Positions 42,800 to 53,440 are shown, counted from the stretch's first letter. The stretch is DNA of 64,000 nucleotides from Daphnia pulex (GCF_021134715.1 NC_060026.1:3410001-3474000); one strand, 5' to 3'. The notes: generated by a model not told the origin, from the letters alone. A program made the numbers and translations.

Positions 42800-45700
42800 A
42801 TGGGAAAAAGCCGCCGGCATCCACCATTCCCCACACGTAAACAACTTTCGTCAATACAAAAGCATCCGTGCGGATCTTTTCCGTAATAATCTCTGGCTAA
42901 ACTTTTGTTTTTAACAAAAACTCGGAGCAGCGAGTCGACGTCCGCCCCGTTCTTAATTAATTAATGTAACCATAAAATGCATAAATACACTTTGAATGAT
43001 GACGACCAAACTAGTGCGGTTTTTCCTATTTTTCTTTTTCTAACAATCTACTCTAAAGACGGTACGTTCAAAAGCTTCCCGGGTCTAACCTCACTCACCC
43101 ACATTTTTAATAGAATAGTTGCTGGCAGTTGAAAGTTTCGGGCCTTTAGAGCGCTGAAAACATAACACTCTGTTCTCTCTCTTCTCTCTGTGCGAGTAAA
43201 TATGTCGAAAGTTGGTTTAGATTATTAACGCTCTCGTTCACCTGTGCACTTGCCGACAACTCTTATATATAGCAGAGGTATCTCTGTTGTCGGCAGATGA
43301 AATAATAAACGAAAAAATACAAATAAAACACTTGAAAATCTTGTGCGTAGACTGGCGATGGCGATCAATAGCTCGCGAAAGCAAATCGTGGGGACGAAAT
43401 ACCGGTACCTAGTTTATATGCAAGAGGCAACCAAGTCCACACGCTCGCATCGACTCGTTATACGTACGAGCTAATGAGCCCTGAGAAAGTTCAATGGCAT
43501 TTCAAGAAAGACTTGATTGACCCCCGTTACGTTGTCCCCCCTAGAAAAAAAAAAGACCTAGCCATTTTAGACATAGGAAACTAGTCAAGCGATCGTCATA
43601 TTGTTCATGCGAGTAGATAGAAACTGGCCCAGTGAAAAAAAAGGACGAACAACAAGATGGTGTGTGTTAGATTGACTTGTTTTCCCCCCCTTTCGCTTTC
43701 ATCTCGTGTGCTGCTGGCCTACGTGTTCAATCGACATTCATCTCGGGTCGACTTTTGGGCTTCTCATTGCACTTTGATGTCACTCGACTGTCCTTTCAAC
43801 TTTCGGCATTTTTTTCCCGCCTATATTCACATCAGACGCGCCTTTCATTAGATGACGTCGTCACCTACAAGCCGTGTCGATCAATTCCATCAGGAATTAT
43901 TAAGTGGGGCGCTATACCTCTGCAGCTACAGAGTACACACCGCCTTTTTTTGTCTTAAAATGTAATTTATCGCTTTTTTTATTCTCTTATTCGGTTGTTT
44001 TATTTTTATTTTTTGACAGAGATAATTTATAAGCCACTTGATGTTGTGGACGTCTTGATGGATGTTTTTCTGTCTCTTTCGTCTCGATCGACCGGCGTGA
44101 GCTTATTTCTTTTCCCTCTTTCACGGCCGTGTGGGGCAAACAAAAAATGCGGGAGTCACCCGTCTTCTTCTTCTTCTTCTGCGGGATATACTATATAATC
44201 TTCCCAAAGTGCACACGATGTGCCGGTTGCCGCGGAACGCCTCGCGTGTACAGGTGAAAAGACCTCTCTTGTTCATTAAATATTGAAGGTGGAAACAGTC
44301 GACTTACGATATGACGTTAACATTTGCCACTATATATAACATCCACACAGCACAGCACTGCACAGCACAGCACACACCCCCACGCAATAATCGAATGGTT
44401 TCTACCGACCCGTCGAGTTTGCAGATATACAAGGAGATTGCAGAAAACCGGCGTCGTTATTCGCAACCCGGCTCGAATTGTTCACCGGTTGTTATCAATT
44501 CCCTGCGCCCCAGCCCGGCCCTGGCCGGCCTCTCTCTCTCTCGTCGCAGATGATTTGGTTTTGAAACGAACGAGCGGATCTCACACCCGCGCCGGATATC
44601 ATACCGACATTTTGATTGTTGCCTATTACTAAACGACCCTAAATATTCGCTCGTTTCTTATATAAGATATTCGTGGTTATCTTCAGTGAAGTACGAGAGT
44701 GAGCAATATACTTGGCAGTCAGCTCATTATTAACCGCACATCACATCCGAGCCAGGTAGCTATGTTATACTACTATATCTAACGCTGTATCTCTACATTT
44801 ATAACTATGACTTCCAAATCGTGAATCGTACATAATTTAAAAAAAGGCTGGCAGCTTTCTGAAGTATAGCCTCGAGGGGTCAGCAGCAGCAGTATAGTAG
44901 AGTACGCGGGCTTATTAGCGAGATTTGGCCGGAACGAGCCAAACGAGCGTTGCATTGGGGTAGTAGCTAGAGAGAAACGGACAGACGGACCGGGTGAAAC
45001 ACAGGACGTGTGCATGCTGGAATCGAATTTCAGGTTCGGTTGGCTTTCTCTCTCTCGTCGCTTCATTATAGCCACATACGTACATACATGTACATTTATA
45101 CGTATACACTCTTGTGGTTGCTGCTGGTTCGGCTGGAGTGTTTTGTTTGTTTGCTATAGTCTATAGATCCACACGACTTACACAAACAGAACTCGGCCAA
45201 TAATAACAGCGGTGCTGTGTTTGACCAAGCCTTTGCCGCGGCCCACCACCACCACCACTGGCAAACAAGTAAATAACAGCACACACACAAATCCGCGGTG
45301 TGCCTGCTGCTGCTATGGGCCAAACAGCACCTAAACTCATTTCTTTTCCACTCACGCACTTTTCGGGAATCTCTGTGTCAATTCGACAATTTGCCCAGGG
45401 AAAATAAAAAGGAATAAAAAGGAAAAAGGATTGGGGTTACTTTTATCTATCGACTTTGTGTCCGGTTCCGGTGATTAGCCAAGAGTCTGTGGTCACAATC
45501 GGGATCAATGGACACAGCCCCCTGGAAAACAATGTAGAGAACGACGGCCATATATAGGAAGAAAAAGAAAAAAAAAACCTATTAACGCGCTTTGGGGATA
45601 GACTGAGGGATATTATAAGAAGACGCGGAAGGACTGGTTGGGCGGATTCATTTGTTGCGCTGTTATATATCCTCTCGGCTCTGTCTCTCCCAGGGGTCTA

Positions 45701-46189
45701 CGGTCGGTCGCAAATTCCGCCCTTGCGGCTCTGCTGGTGAGGAGACGGCCAGGCAAAAACTGGAAGCAGAAAAAGATCAAGAACAAAAAGGAGCGGGAAT
45801 TATTTTTGACCTGTAGCACAGCACAGCAGTGAGGCGAGGCTCTGTGCCAAAAAGGAAAAAGAGGAAGAAGGACTCTTTCGCTATTTGGCCCGTCTAACCG
45901 CCCCAGCGAAAAATAATCACAAGAAAAAGAAAAAAAGAAAAGATTTTTCTTGTATAAATTCATTTATTTCTCTCTCTCATTCGTGTGTCTTGATGGAAAC
46001 TAAAAAGAAAAGAAAATTCTTCTTCTTTTATAATGTCCACTTTCTTATTCTCTGATTTTATTTTTTATTTTTTATTTTTGAGAGACGCCGGCCCGTGATA
46101 GTTGTGGGAAGTTGCCTTTAGCTTTTTTTATTTGGGTTGTTTTATTCGTTTCCGTCCTCTTTTTTTCCTAGACGTTTGCGATGTGCCAG
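42800..46189. other. Long non-coding stretch rich in simple sequence
   Basis: It holds the Aph-1 3' UTR (AATAAA-like signals near 42980) and 3 kb with many short CT, CA and T runs. I find no coding exon on either strand. A TATA/Inr pair at 44.66 kb may be a promoter for a downstream plus-strand gene. Confidence 0.4.
44659..44757 (+). promoter_or_regulatory. Candidate TATA+Inr core promoter and short leader exon
   Basis: TATATAAG at 44659-44666 is followed 26 bp later by TCAGT (44683-44687), the arthropod initiator, at a spacing typical of functional core promoters. About 70 bp downstream GAGCCAG|GTAGCT at about 44757 could be the donor of a non-coding first exon. A plausible target is the GDNF-receptor-like gene, whose first exons I could not find. 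The link is inference. Confidence 0.35.
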
Positions 46190-46548
46190 CGAGAGAGAAA
46201 GAGAAAAATCCATATCCATATATAATAAAAGAACAAGCTTTTTGGGGGAGGGGCTTATTCATGTGTCAACAATGTGTCAACACAGGCTCCTCCCCCAAAA
46301 TGGAACATGCCCAAACATGCCCAACACCACCAGATGCCGTCGCCGTGATGACGCAACAACAAGCATCACCACCAGATGTCAGCATCGCCGGGATGACGAA
46401 ATCTTCAAGTAAGGTACTGGGCAGATTTCCCACGATAAAATCTATTACGGGCAGATGGTGCTACAGAAAAGCGAATATTAAAAGAGTCCAACTTTACGCT
46501 AGACCAAAGTTCCCCGGATTTGAACCGGGCTCAGGTTGCTCGTAAAAA
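46190..46548. repeat. Dispersed repeat with tRNA T-arm-like end, left copy
   Basis: This shares long blocks with 53441-53902 in the same orientation: an A-rich CCATATATAATAAAAGAACA start, a GGGGGAGG...GCTTATTCATGT block, CACCACCAGATGTC modules, GGGCAGATTTCCC, and a terminal hairpin. The hairpin at 46513-46529 is a perfect 5-bp stem with a 7-nt loop. On the minus strand it reads as a B box (GGTTCAAATCC). It looks like a tRNA-related non-autonomous element, but no family is recognised. Confidence 0.6.
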
Positions 46549-46570
46549 TAAATAAAAGAGCATCGAGATC

Positions 46571-48122
46571 AATGAGATGTGCGAACGCGGCGACTCGCTG
46601 CACGAAAGCATAAAGGGGGGATAATATAATACATAAAGACAACATAAAGAAATAAAAAAGCTAGGTATTAAGCCCCAACGGCAATAGCTTACATAGCAGG
46701 TTTCAATTGCAAACACCCTATCTAACAGTGGTGAAAATGATAGACATTTGGGCAGTCACATTGGCTTTGCTTTTTGCATGGAACTCCTGGAGGATCATGG
46801 ATTCATTCCATCGATCAACCGAAACCCAAATTCAGCTTTTAGCTGTTAACCCAAAGAAGATTGAACCTGAAGTTAATTGCGCAGCCAAATCTGTAATTAA
46901 CAAAGGATTTTCGTCTACCAGCGGAAATGAATAGAACCAACAAAGTTTTCTTCGTTTGATGGCCAAAGTAATAGATGAGAAAAACCTGATAATATTGGAT
47001 AAATAACGCTTGGCGAATGAGTTAAGTCAGCTTCCATCCCAACTGACAGATTCCAACTCAAAGCTGCAAATAATTCAGAATGTAAACATCGAGTTAGCAA
47101 TCACCAAAAGTGAACTCGAAAAAAAGAAAAGTGTCATTACTGACCTCACCGAGATAATTATCCGCTTGACAAATGATGATTCGCTTTTAAGGCGAAAAAT
47201 AAAAGACAGGGATGGACAGCTTTCAGCTGTTAACCCAGAGAAGATTGAACTGGAAGTTCTTTGCGTAACCGGACCTGTAATAAATGATGGCATTTCGACT
47301 ACCAGCAGAGATGACTTGAACCAACAAAGTTTTCTTCGTTTGATGAGAAAAGTGATGGATGAGAAAAACCTGATATTATTGGAAAAAGAACGCTTGGCGA
47401 ATGAGTTAAGTCTGCTTCAATCCCAACTGACAGACTCCAACTCCAAGCTGCAAATGTTTCAGAATGTAAACGACGAGTTAGCAATCACTAAAAATGAACT
47501 CGAAAAAAAGAAAAGTGTCATTTCTGACATTACACTGATAAATTTTTGTTGGTTCATGTCATCTCCGCTGGTAGTTGAAAATCCATCGTTTATTACAGGT
47601 CCGGTTACGCAAAGAACTTCCGATTCAATCTTCTCCGGGTTAACAGCTCAAAGCTGTCCATCCCTGTCTTTTATGTTTCGCCTTAAAAGCTTGCCCCAAT
47701 ATTTACAAGAAGAACCATATGTTTTGCCCCCAAATCTGAAGAAATCTGATTTTTTTGAGAAGAATGACAATCAGTCCCGACACATACCCGAAAACCAACA
47801 TGCATTGCCCCTTAACCCCGAAAAATCTAATTTGCTGGAGAAGAAAGACATTCAACTCCGACATCAACCACAAGAACCACATGTTTTTCCCCCAAATCTA
47901 GAAAAATCAGATATTTTTGAGAAGAAAGACAATCAGTCCCAACTTTTACAAGAAAACCCATATGTTTTTCCCGTAAATAATTTGAAAATTGCAGAGTTCG
48001 TTAGTTCCCAACACCCTCCCCATGCGATGGAGTCAAAGGATGTGCTTAGATACATAGAAACTGAAGAAGTAGGCATGATATATCTAAAAGATGAGAAATA
48101 TCTAAATAAATTATATCCACAC
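46571..48122. repeat. Left arm of large inverted duplication
   Basis: This arm is similar, in inverted orientation, to 50731-53034. Matching starts at AATGAGATGTG and ends near the GATGAGAA...TTATATCCA stretch. The right arm is longer because it holds extra 384-bp units. Confidence 0.85.
46737..48122 (+). pseudogene. Truncated, nonsense-mutated copy of the right-arm repeat protein gene
   Basis: The copy starts with the same membrane segment as the right-arm gene (MIDIWAV...ALLFAWNSW). It has in-frame stops TAG at 46932-46934 and TAA at 47004-47006, where the right arm encodes Leu and Glu. After the second stop the frame is open again to 48329. Similarity to the right arm ends near 48122, so the Pro/Gln-rich repeats and the C-terminal domain are missing. 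It holds about two coiled-coil units against about four on the right. The two copies sit head-outward around a satellite-bearing spacer. A downstream ORF of 439 aa remains, so some product is possible, but loss of the N-terminus makes a pseudogene more likely. Confidence 0.75.
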
Positions 48123-48270
48123 TCTCATTCAAATGAGTGCTACTTAGCGCCACTTATAAGATGCGAAATGGACAGTGCAACTTATAAGTTGAGGAACGCT
48201 ACTTACATAGTAACCATCGCAACCATCAATATACTAGTAGATAGGCTACTTAATAACTTTTATTTCAATA

Positions 48271-48345
48271 ATGAAAAGATGTCCGAGGCTGGAATCGAAC
48301 CTTACACCTTGGGATCCGTAGCGCTGTAGGGGAGACCGGGGCTAG
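48271..48345 (-). other. tRNA-like fragment
   Basis: On the minus strand this contains a B box (GGTTCGATTCC, 48291-48301) preceded by a GCGCTACGGATCCCAAGG stretch that resembles part of a tRNA D/anticodon region. The T stem is poorly paired and the cloverleaf is incomplete, so it is not an intact tRNA gene. It is more likely a tRNA relic or part of a short element. Confidence 0.3.
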
Positions 48346-48730
48346 TTGGCCCAGGGGTAGGTCGCTCTTTTCTGATTTATTTAATGAAAATTGAAATTGA
48401 GCTAATTTCAGGATAGCCATATTGTGTAGTTTGATAATTAGAATCTTTTGACCTAAGTATACTGTATGCCTGCTGTAAAAAATATAGATTTTAAGGGGGG
48501 AAAACGAATTTTTTGACTAACTTGTAACTTTTTTTTTCGCTATTAATTTTTCTCCCACGTATTGGGTAATTAACTAGTATATATGATCTTTTGCAGGCAG
48601 AAAGCTTATTGTCTGGGCTAAACTTTGGGTATTTTGGTTTTTTATTTAAAGGTACATAACTATTTCATTTTTAAATATGAAGCCGAATATATCTACCATG
48701 GGGTAAGTCGGCCATTTATTTTTGGGAAGT

Positions 48731-48998
48731 CCATTCCATTCCATTCCATTCCATTCCATTCCATTCCATTCCATTCCATTCCATTCCATTCCATTCCATT
48801 CCATTCCATTCCATTCCATTCCATTCCATTCCATTCCATTCCATTCCATTCCATTCCATTCCATTCCATTCCATTCCATTCCATTCCATTCCATTCCATT
48901 CCATTCCATTCCATTCCATTCCATTCCATTCCATTCCATTCCATTCCATTCCATTCCATTCCATTCCATTCCATTCCATTCCATTCCATTCCATTCCA
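48731..48998. repeat. Perfect (CCATT)n pentanucleotide array
   Basis: There are 268 bp of uninterrupted CCATT units (about 53.6 copies), equivalent to (GGAAT)n on the other strand. The motif has no stop in any frame, giving artificial ORFs of IPFHS on the plus strand and WNGME on the minus strand. It lies in the spacer of the large inverted duplication, less than 100 bp downstream of the right-arm gene's stop codon. Confidence 0.98.
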
Positions 48999-49089
48999 GC
49001 GACGATATTTCGACAAAAAATATCAAATATCAATAAGAAAATATCTTGAAAACGTAGATGAGAATCTACTCCGACAACCTATTTTTTTT

Positions 49090-52000
49090 TTAATTAATAA
49101 TATAGACTGCTTTGTCCTTATCCTTGCTCAAAGGGTTATTGATAACCAGGATTGGAATAATGCTCTTCTTGTGGTTGATTACAATTTCCACTTTTAATTC
49201 CCCTAGTATGGGGTAAGGTTTTTTATTTTGACTGAATAGAGTACGATTTGTTTTATTTATTTTAGGTTTTCCTATACTCTTCCAAACATTGTAATGGACG
49301 GCTGCAAATTTATAATCATATCCCCATTCATTCATTAAGGGAAACGTTTTCCCATTTATTACGCATTTTTCTACAGTTGGATTTTTTTCCAGTTCTACCT
49401 GCTTCCGCTGTTGAAATAATTCTTTTACGGATATTAATGATTTCTTAATATGTTGTTTAATAGACATCTTATGTGTCTCACGTACATCTTCCTGTTCCAC
49501 CTTCGTGTTTCCCGAAACCGTCTGTTTTTGTTGCGATTCCGGTTTTGGTAATTCGGTTGGCCTCTCTTCACCTTTTTTATCTCGGGGTTGATTGTCTTTT
49601 TGAAACACCAAATCGGGGTTTTCTGGATTTAAAAGCAGTGGCTGTGGTTTTTCTGGCGGATGTTGAGGTTGATTAAACACCAGGTCAGATTTTGGGGCAT
49701 TTGGGGGCATATTTGACGAAACTAATTGGATTTCATCAAAAGTAGGTGTATTCTGTAGGTCTTCTAGTATAAGTTGGGCTTGATTGTCTTTCTTCTCCAA
49801 CAAATCAGATTTTTCTGGATTTTGGGACAGTACCTGTGCGTCTTCTGGTTTATGTCTGGGTTGATTATCTGTGTTCTCCAATAAACCGAATTTGTATTGA
49901 TTTTGCAATGCATGTGTGTCTTCTGGTTTATGTCCGGGTTGATTGTCTTTCTTCTTAAAAAAATCAGATTTTTCTGGATTTTGGGGCAGTGCATGTAGGT
50001 CTTCTGGTTTAAGTCGAGGTTGGTAGTCTTTCTTCACCAGTAGATCAGATTGTTCTAGATTATGGGGCAGTACCTCTGAATCTTCTGGTAAATGTTGGGG
50101 CTGATTGTCTTTCTTCTCCAACAAATCAGATTTTTTGGGATTTGGGGGCAATGCATGCTGTAGGTCTTCTGGTTTACGTTGGGATTGATTGTCTTTCTTC
50201 TCCAACAAATCAGATTTTTCGGGATTTGGGGGCAATGCATGCTGTAGGTCTTCTGGTTTATGTTGGGATTGATTGTCTTTCTTCTCAAACAAATAAGATT
50301 TTTCTGGATTTGGGGGCAATGCATGCGGGTCTTCTGTTACATTGCGGGGATGATTAGCTTCAGTGTTAAAACTATTTGGGGGAAAAACATTTGGGTGTTC
50401 TTGTAAAAGTTGGCGCTGTTGGTCTTTCTTCTCGAAAAAATCAGATTTTTCTAGATTTTGGGGCAAAACATGGTGTTCTTCTGGTTGATGTCGGATTTGA
50501 CTATCTTTCTTCTCCAGCAAATTAGATTTTATGGAGTTTAGGGGCAATTTATTGGGATAATGGTGCAGTACCTGTGGGTCTCTTTGCTTATGTCGGGATT
50601 GATTATCTGTCTCTAGGCCTTCCACCAAATCAGGTTTATCTGAATTAAAAGATTCCGGAAAACGCAATTGATTCCATGGTTTGATTTTAGACCTTTGATT
50701 TTGTTCCAATTCTTGTAGAAGTGACCATGGATATAAATTATTTTGATAGTTCTCATCTTTTAGATATATCATGCCTACTTCTTCAGTTTCTATGTATCTA
50801 AGCACATCCTTTGACTCCATCGCATGGGGAGGGTGTTGGGAACTAACGAACTCTGCAATGTTCAAATTATTTACGGGAAAAACATATGGGTCTTCTTGTA
50901 AAAGTTGGGGCTGATTGTCTTTCTTCTCAAAAATATCTGATTTTTCTAGATTTGGGGGAAAAACATGTGGTTCTTGTGGTTGATGTCGGAGTTGAATGTC
51001 TTTCTTCTCCAGTAAATTAGATTTTTCGGGGTTAAGGGGCAATGCATGTTGGTTTTCGGGTATGTGTCGGGACTGATTGTCATTCTTCTCAAAAAAATCA
51101 GATTTCTTTAGATTTGGGGGCGAAACTGGTTCTTCTTGTAAATATTGGGGCAAGCTTTTAAGGCGAAACATAAAAGACAGGGATGGACAGCTTTCAGCTG
51201 TTAACCCGGAGAAGATTGAACCGGAAGTTCTTTGCGTAACCGGACCTGTAATAAACGATGGATTTTCAACTACCAGCGGAGATGACTTGAACCAACAAAA
51301 ATTTATCTCTGTAATGTCAGAAATGACACTTTTATTTTTTTCGAGTTCTTTTTTAGTGATTGCTAACTCGTCGTTTACATTCTGAAACATTTGCAGCTTG
51401 GAGTTGGAGTCTGTCAGTTGGGATCGCAGCAGACTTAACTCATTCGTCAAGCGTTCTTTTTCCAATAATATCAGTTTTTTCTCATCCATAATTTTTCCCA
51501 TCAAACTAAAAAAACTTTTTTGGTTCAAGTCATCTCTGCTGGTAGTCGAAATGCCATCATTTATTACAGGTTCGGTTACGCAAAGAACTTCCAGTTCAGT
51601 CTTCTCCGGGTTAACAGCTGAAAGCTGTCCATCCCTGTCTTTTATTTTTCGCCTTAAAAGCGAATCATCATTTGTCAAGCGGATAATTATCTCTGTGATG
51701 TCAGTAATGACACTTTTATTTTTTTCGAGTTCACTTTTGGTGATTGCTAACTCGTCTTTTACATTCTGAAACATTTGCAGCTTGGAGTTGGAGTCTGTCA
51801 GTTGGGATCGGAGCAGACTTAACTCATTCGCCAAGCGTTCTTTTTCAAATAATAACAGTTTTTTCTCATCCATCATTTTTCCCATCAAACTAAGAAAACT
51901 TTGTTGGTTCAAGTTATCTCTGCTGGTAGTCGAAATGCCATCATTTATTACAGGTCCGGTTACACAAAGAATTTCCAGTTCAATCTTCTCCGGGTTAACA

Positions 52001-52878
52001 GCTGAAAGCTGTCCATCCCTGTCTTTTATTTTTCGCCTTAAAAGCGAATTATCATTTGTCAAGCGGAGATTTATCTCTGTGATGTCAGTAATGACACTTT
52101 TATTTTTTTCGAGTTCACTTTTGGTGATTGCTAACTCGTCTTTTACATTCTGAAACATTTGCAGCTTGGAGTTGGAGTCTGTCAGTTGGGATCGGAGCAG
52201 ACTTAACTCATTCGCCAAGCGTTCTTTTTCCAATAATAACAGTTTTTTCTCATCCATCATTTTTCCCATCAAACTAAGAAAACTTTGTTGGTTCAAGTTA
52301 TCTCTGCTGGTAGTCGAAATGCCATCATTTATTACAGGTCCGGTTACACAAAGAATTTCCAGTTCAATCTTCTCCGGGTTAACAGCTGAAAGCTGTCCAT
52401 CCCTGTCTTTTATTTTTCGCCTTAAAAGCGAATTATCATTTGTCAAGCGGAGATTTATCTCTGTGATGTCAGTAATGACACTTTTATTTTTTTCGAGTTC
52501 ACTTTTGGTGATTTCTAACTCGTCTTTTACATTCTGAAACATTTGCAGCTTGGAGTTGGAGTCTGTCAGTTGGGATTGAAGCAGACTTAACTCATTCACC
52601 AAGCGTTCTTTATCCAATATTTTCAGTTTTTTCTCATCTATTACTTTGGCCATCAAACGAAGAAAACTTTGTTGGTTCAATTCATTTCCGCTGGTAGACG
52701 AAAATCCTTTGTTAATTACAGATTTGGCTGCGCAATTAACTTCAGGTTCAATCTTCTTTGGGTTAACAGCTAAAAGCTGAATTTGGGTTTCGGTTGATCG
52801 ATGGAATGAATCCATGATCCTCCAGCAGTTCCATGCAAAAAGCAAAGCCAATGTAGTGACTGCCCAAATGTCTATCAT
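49090..52878 (-). CDS. 1262-aa membrane-anchored coiled-coil repeat protein with retropepsin-like C-terminus
   Basis: One uninterrupted exon runs from the ATG at 52878 to a stop at 49090 (minus strand). N-terminus: a hydrophobic signal anchor (IWAVTTLALLFAWNCW). Then come about four 128-residue coiled-coil units encoded by 384-bp tandem repeats. Next is a ~50-residue stretch that is the antisense translation of the same repeat. A long Pro/Gln/Lys-rich region follows, built on a ~28-residue unit (LPPNPEKSDLLEKKDNQ and variants). The last ~94 residues resemble an LTR-element aspartic protease: NEWGYDYKFAAVHYNVW, then KPKINKTNRTL, YPILGELKVEIVIN and IIPILVIN. The catalytic DT/SG motif is replaced by EWG, so it is probably inactive. 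No gene name is recognised. It may be host-derived or a remnant of an element. Confidence 0.6.
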   Translation of the reverse strand: MIDIWAVTTLALLFAWNCWRIMDSFHRSTETQIQLLAVNPKKIEPEVNCAAKSVINKGFSSTSGNELNQQSFLRLMAKVIDEKKLKILDKERLVNELSLLQSQLTDSNSKLQMFQNVKDELEITKSELEKNKSVITDITEINLRLTNDNSLLRRKIKDRDGQLSAVNPEKIELEILCVTGPVINDGISTTSRDNLNQQSFLSLMGKMMDEKKLLLLEKERLANELSLLRSQLTDSNSKLQMFQNVKDELAITKSELEKNKSVITDITEINLRLTNDNSLLRRKIKDRDGQLSAVNPEKIELEILCVTGPVINDGISTTSRDNLNQQSFLSLMGKMMDEKKLLLFEKERLANELSLLRSQLTDSNSKLQMFQNVKDELAITKSELEKNKSVITDITEIIIRLTNDDSLLRRKIKDRDGQLSAVNPEKTELEVLCVTEPVINDGISTTSRDDLNQKSFFSLMGKIMDEKKLILLEKERLTNELSLLRSQLTDSNSKLQMFQNVNDELAITKKELEKNKSVISDITEINFCWFKSSPLVVENPSFITGPVTQRTSGSIFSGLTAESCPSLSFMFRLKSLPQYLQEEPVSPPNLKKSDFFEKNDNQSRHIPENQHALPLNPEKSNLLEKKDIQLRHQPQEPHVFPPNLEKSDIFEKKDNQPQLLQEDPYVFPVNNLNIAEFVSSQHPPHAMESKDVLRYIETEEVGMIYLKDENYQNNLYPWSLLQELEQNQRSKIKPWNQLRFPESFNSDKPDLVEGLETDNQSRHKQRDPQVLHHYPNKLPLNSIKSNLLEKKDSQIRHQPEEHHVLPQNLEKSDFFEKKDQQRQLLQEHPNVFPPNSFNTEANHPRNVTEDPHALPPNPEKSYLFEKKDNQSQHKPEDLQHALPPNPEKSDLLEKKDNQSQRKPEDLQHALPPNPKKSDLLEKKDNQPQHLPEDSEVLPHNLEQSDLLVKKDYQPRLKPEDLHALPQNPEKSDFFKKKDNQPGHKPEDTHALQNQYKFGLLENTDNQPRHKPEDAQVLSQNPEKSDLLEKKDNQAQLILEDLQNTPTFDEIQLVSSNMPPNAPKSDLVFNQPQHPPEKPQPLLLNPENPDLVFQKDNQPRDKKGEERPTELPKPESQQKQTVSGNTKVEQEDVRETHKMSIKQHIKKSLISVKELFQQRKQVELEKNPTVEKCVINGKTFPLMNEWGYDYKFAAVHYNVWKSIGKPKINKTNRTLFSQNKKPYPILGELKVEIVINHKKSIIPILVINNPLSKDKDKAVYIIN
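49800..50345 (-). repeat. About 84-bp coding minisatellite
   Basis: Successive units encode ~28 residues (HALPPNPEKSDLLEKKDNQ plus a QHKPEDLQ-type tail). The best-matched three lie at about 50090-50340, with more diverged ones to 49800 and further toward 51060. They lie within the 1262-aa ORF and keep its frame. Confidence 0.75.
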
Positions 52879-53034
52879 TTTCACCACTGTTAGATAGGGT
52901 GTTTGCAATTGAAACCTGCTATGTAAGCTATTGCCATTGGGGCTTAATACCTAGCTTTTTTATTTCTACCCCTGAACAGCATCCCCCCTTTATGCTTTCG
53001 TGCAGCGAGTCGCCGCGTTCACACATCTCATTGC
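50731..53034. repeat. Right arm of large inverted duplication
   Basis: This is the inverted counterpart of 46571-48122. It carries the 5' half of the intact 1262-aa gene and its upstream flank, including the GCTAGGTATTAAGCCCCAA leader and a GCGGCGACTCGCTGCACGAA block. Confidence 0.85.
51340..52640 (-). repeat. 384-bp tandem repeats encoding coiled-coil units
   Basis: The same landmark (TGGAGTTGGAGTCTGTCAG on the plus strand) recurs at about 51399, 51783, 52167 and 52551, exactly 384 bp apart. Units are nearly identical and preserve the reading frame, each encoding 128 residues. Confidence 0.92.
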
Positions 53035-53440
53035 GCCTGATTTAAAGTGGTTTTACCAAAATTTAATTATTAATTCAAACATTTTTTTAACTAAAACCGA
53101 TTCATTTTATTTATTCCGACATTTTTCAGTAAAAATTTTTAATTAAAATGTAATACTTTTTTTGAAAAGAAATAATGTTTTACAGGAATTCCTAACAACT
53201 AGCGGTCGAAAAGAGAACTAGCTATTATAGAAAAGCAAGCTTATCAGCTCGCCGTGAAGGGATAGTCGTAAGCCAGTTGAAAACTGTCTTAAATGACAAA
53301 TTCAGGGTCTATTGCTAAGTCGGACTTATTCACACTTTTCTTCACAGACTTTTTGGTCTTAAAACGGGATTTTTCTGTGACAGTTCAATATCCTTGAGGC
53401 TTGAAAGTTATTTACGTTTAGTTTGCTCAACTCATATTTT

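Noticed and set aside
43657-44632. Plus-strand ORFs of 64-102 aa between Aph-1 and the inverted duplication
   Set aside because: Biased composition from CT and CA runs, no splice-linked neighbours and no recognisable domain.
46500-46545. Intact tRNA gene at the T-arm-like hairpin
   Set aside because: Only a T-arm and a B box are present. No acceptor stem, anticodon arm or correctly placed D-arm can be folded.
48625-49197. 190-aa plus-strand ORF and three minus-strand ORFs through the pentanucleotide array
   Set aside because: The CCATT repeat has no stop codon in any of six frames, so long ORFs are automatic. The flanks show no conserved sequence.
51398-52537. Repeated 123-aa plus-strand ORFs
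   Set aside because: They are antisense shadows of the 384-bp repeat in the intact minus-strand gene.
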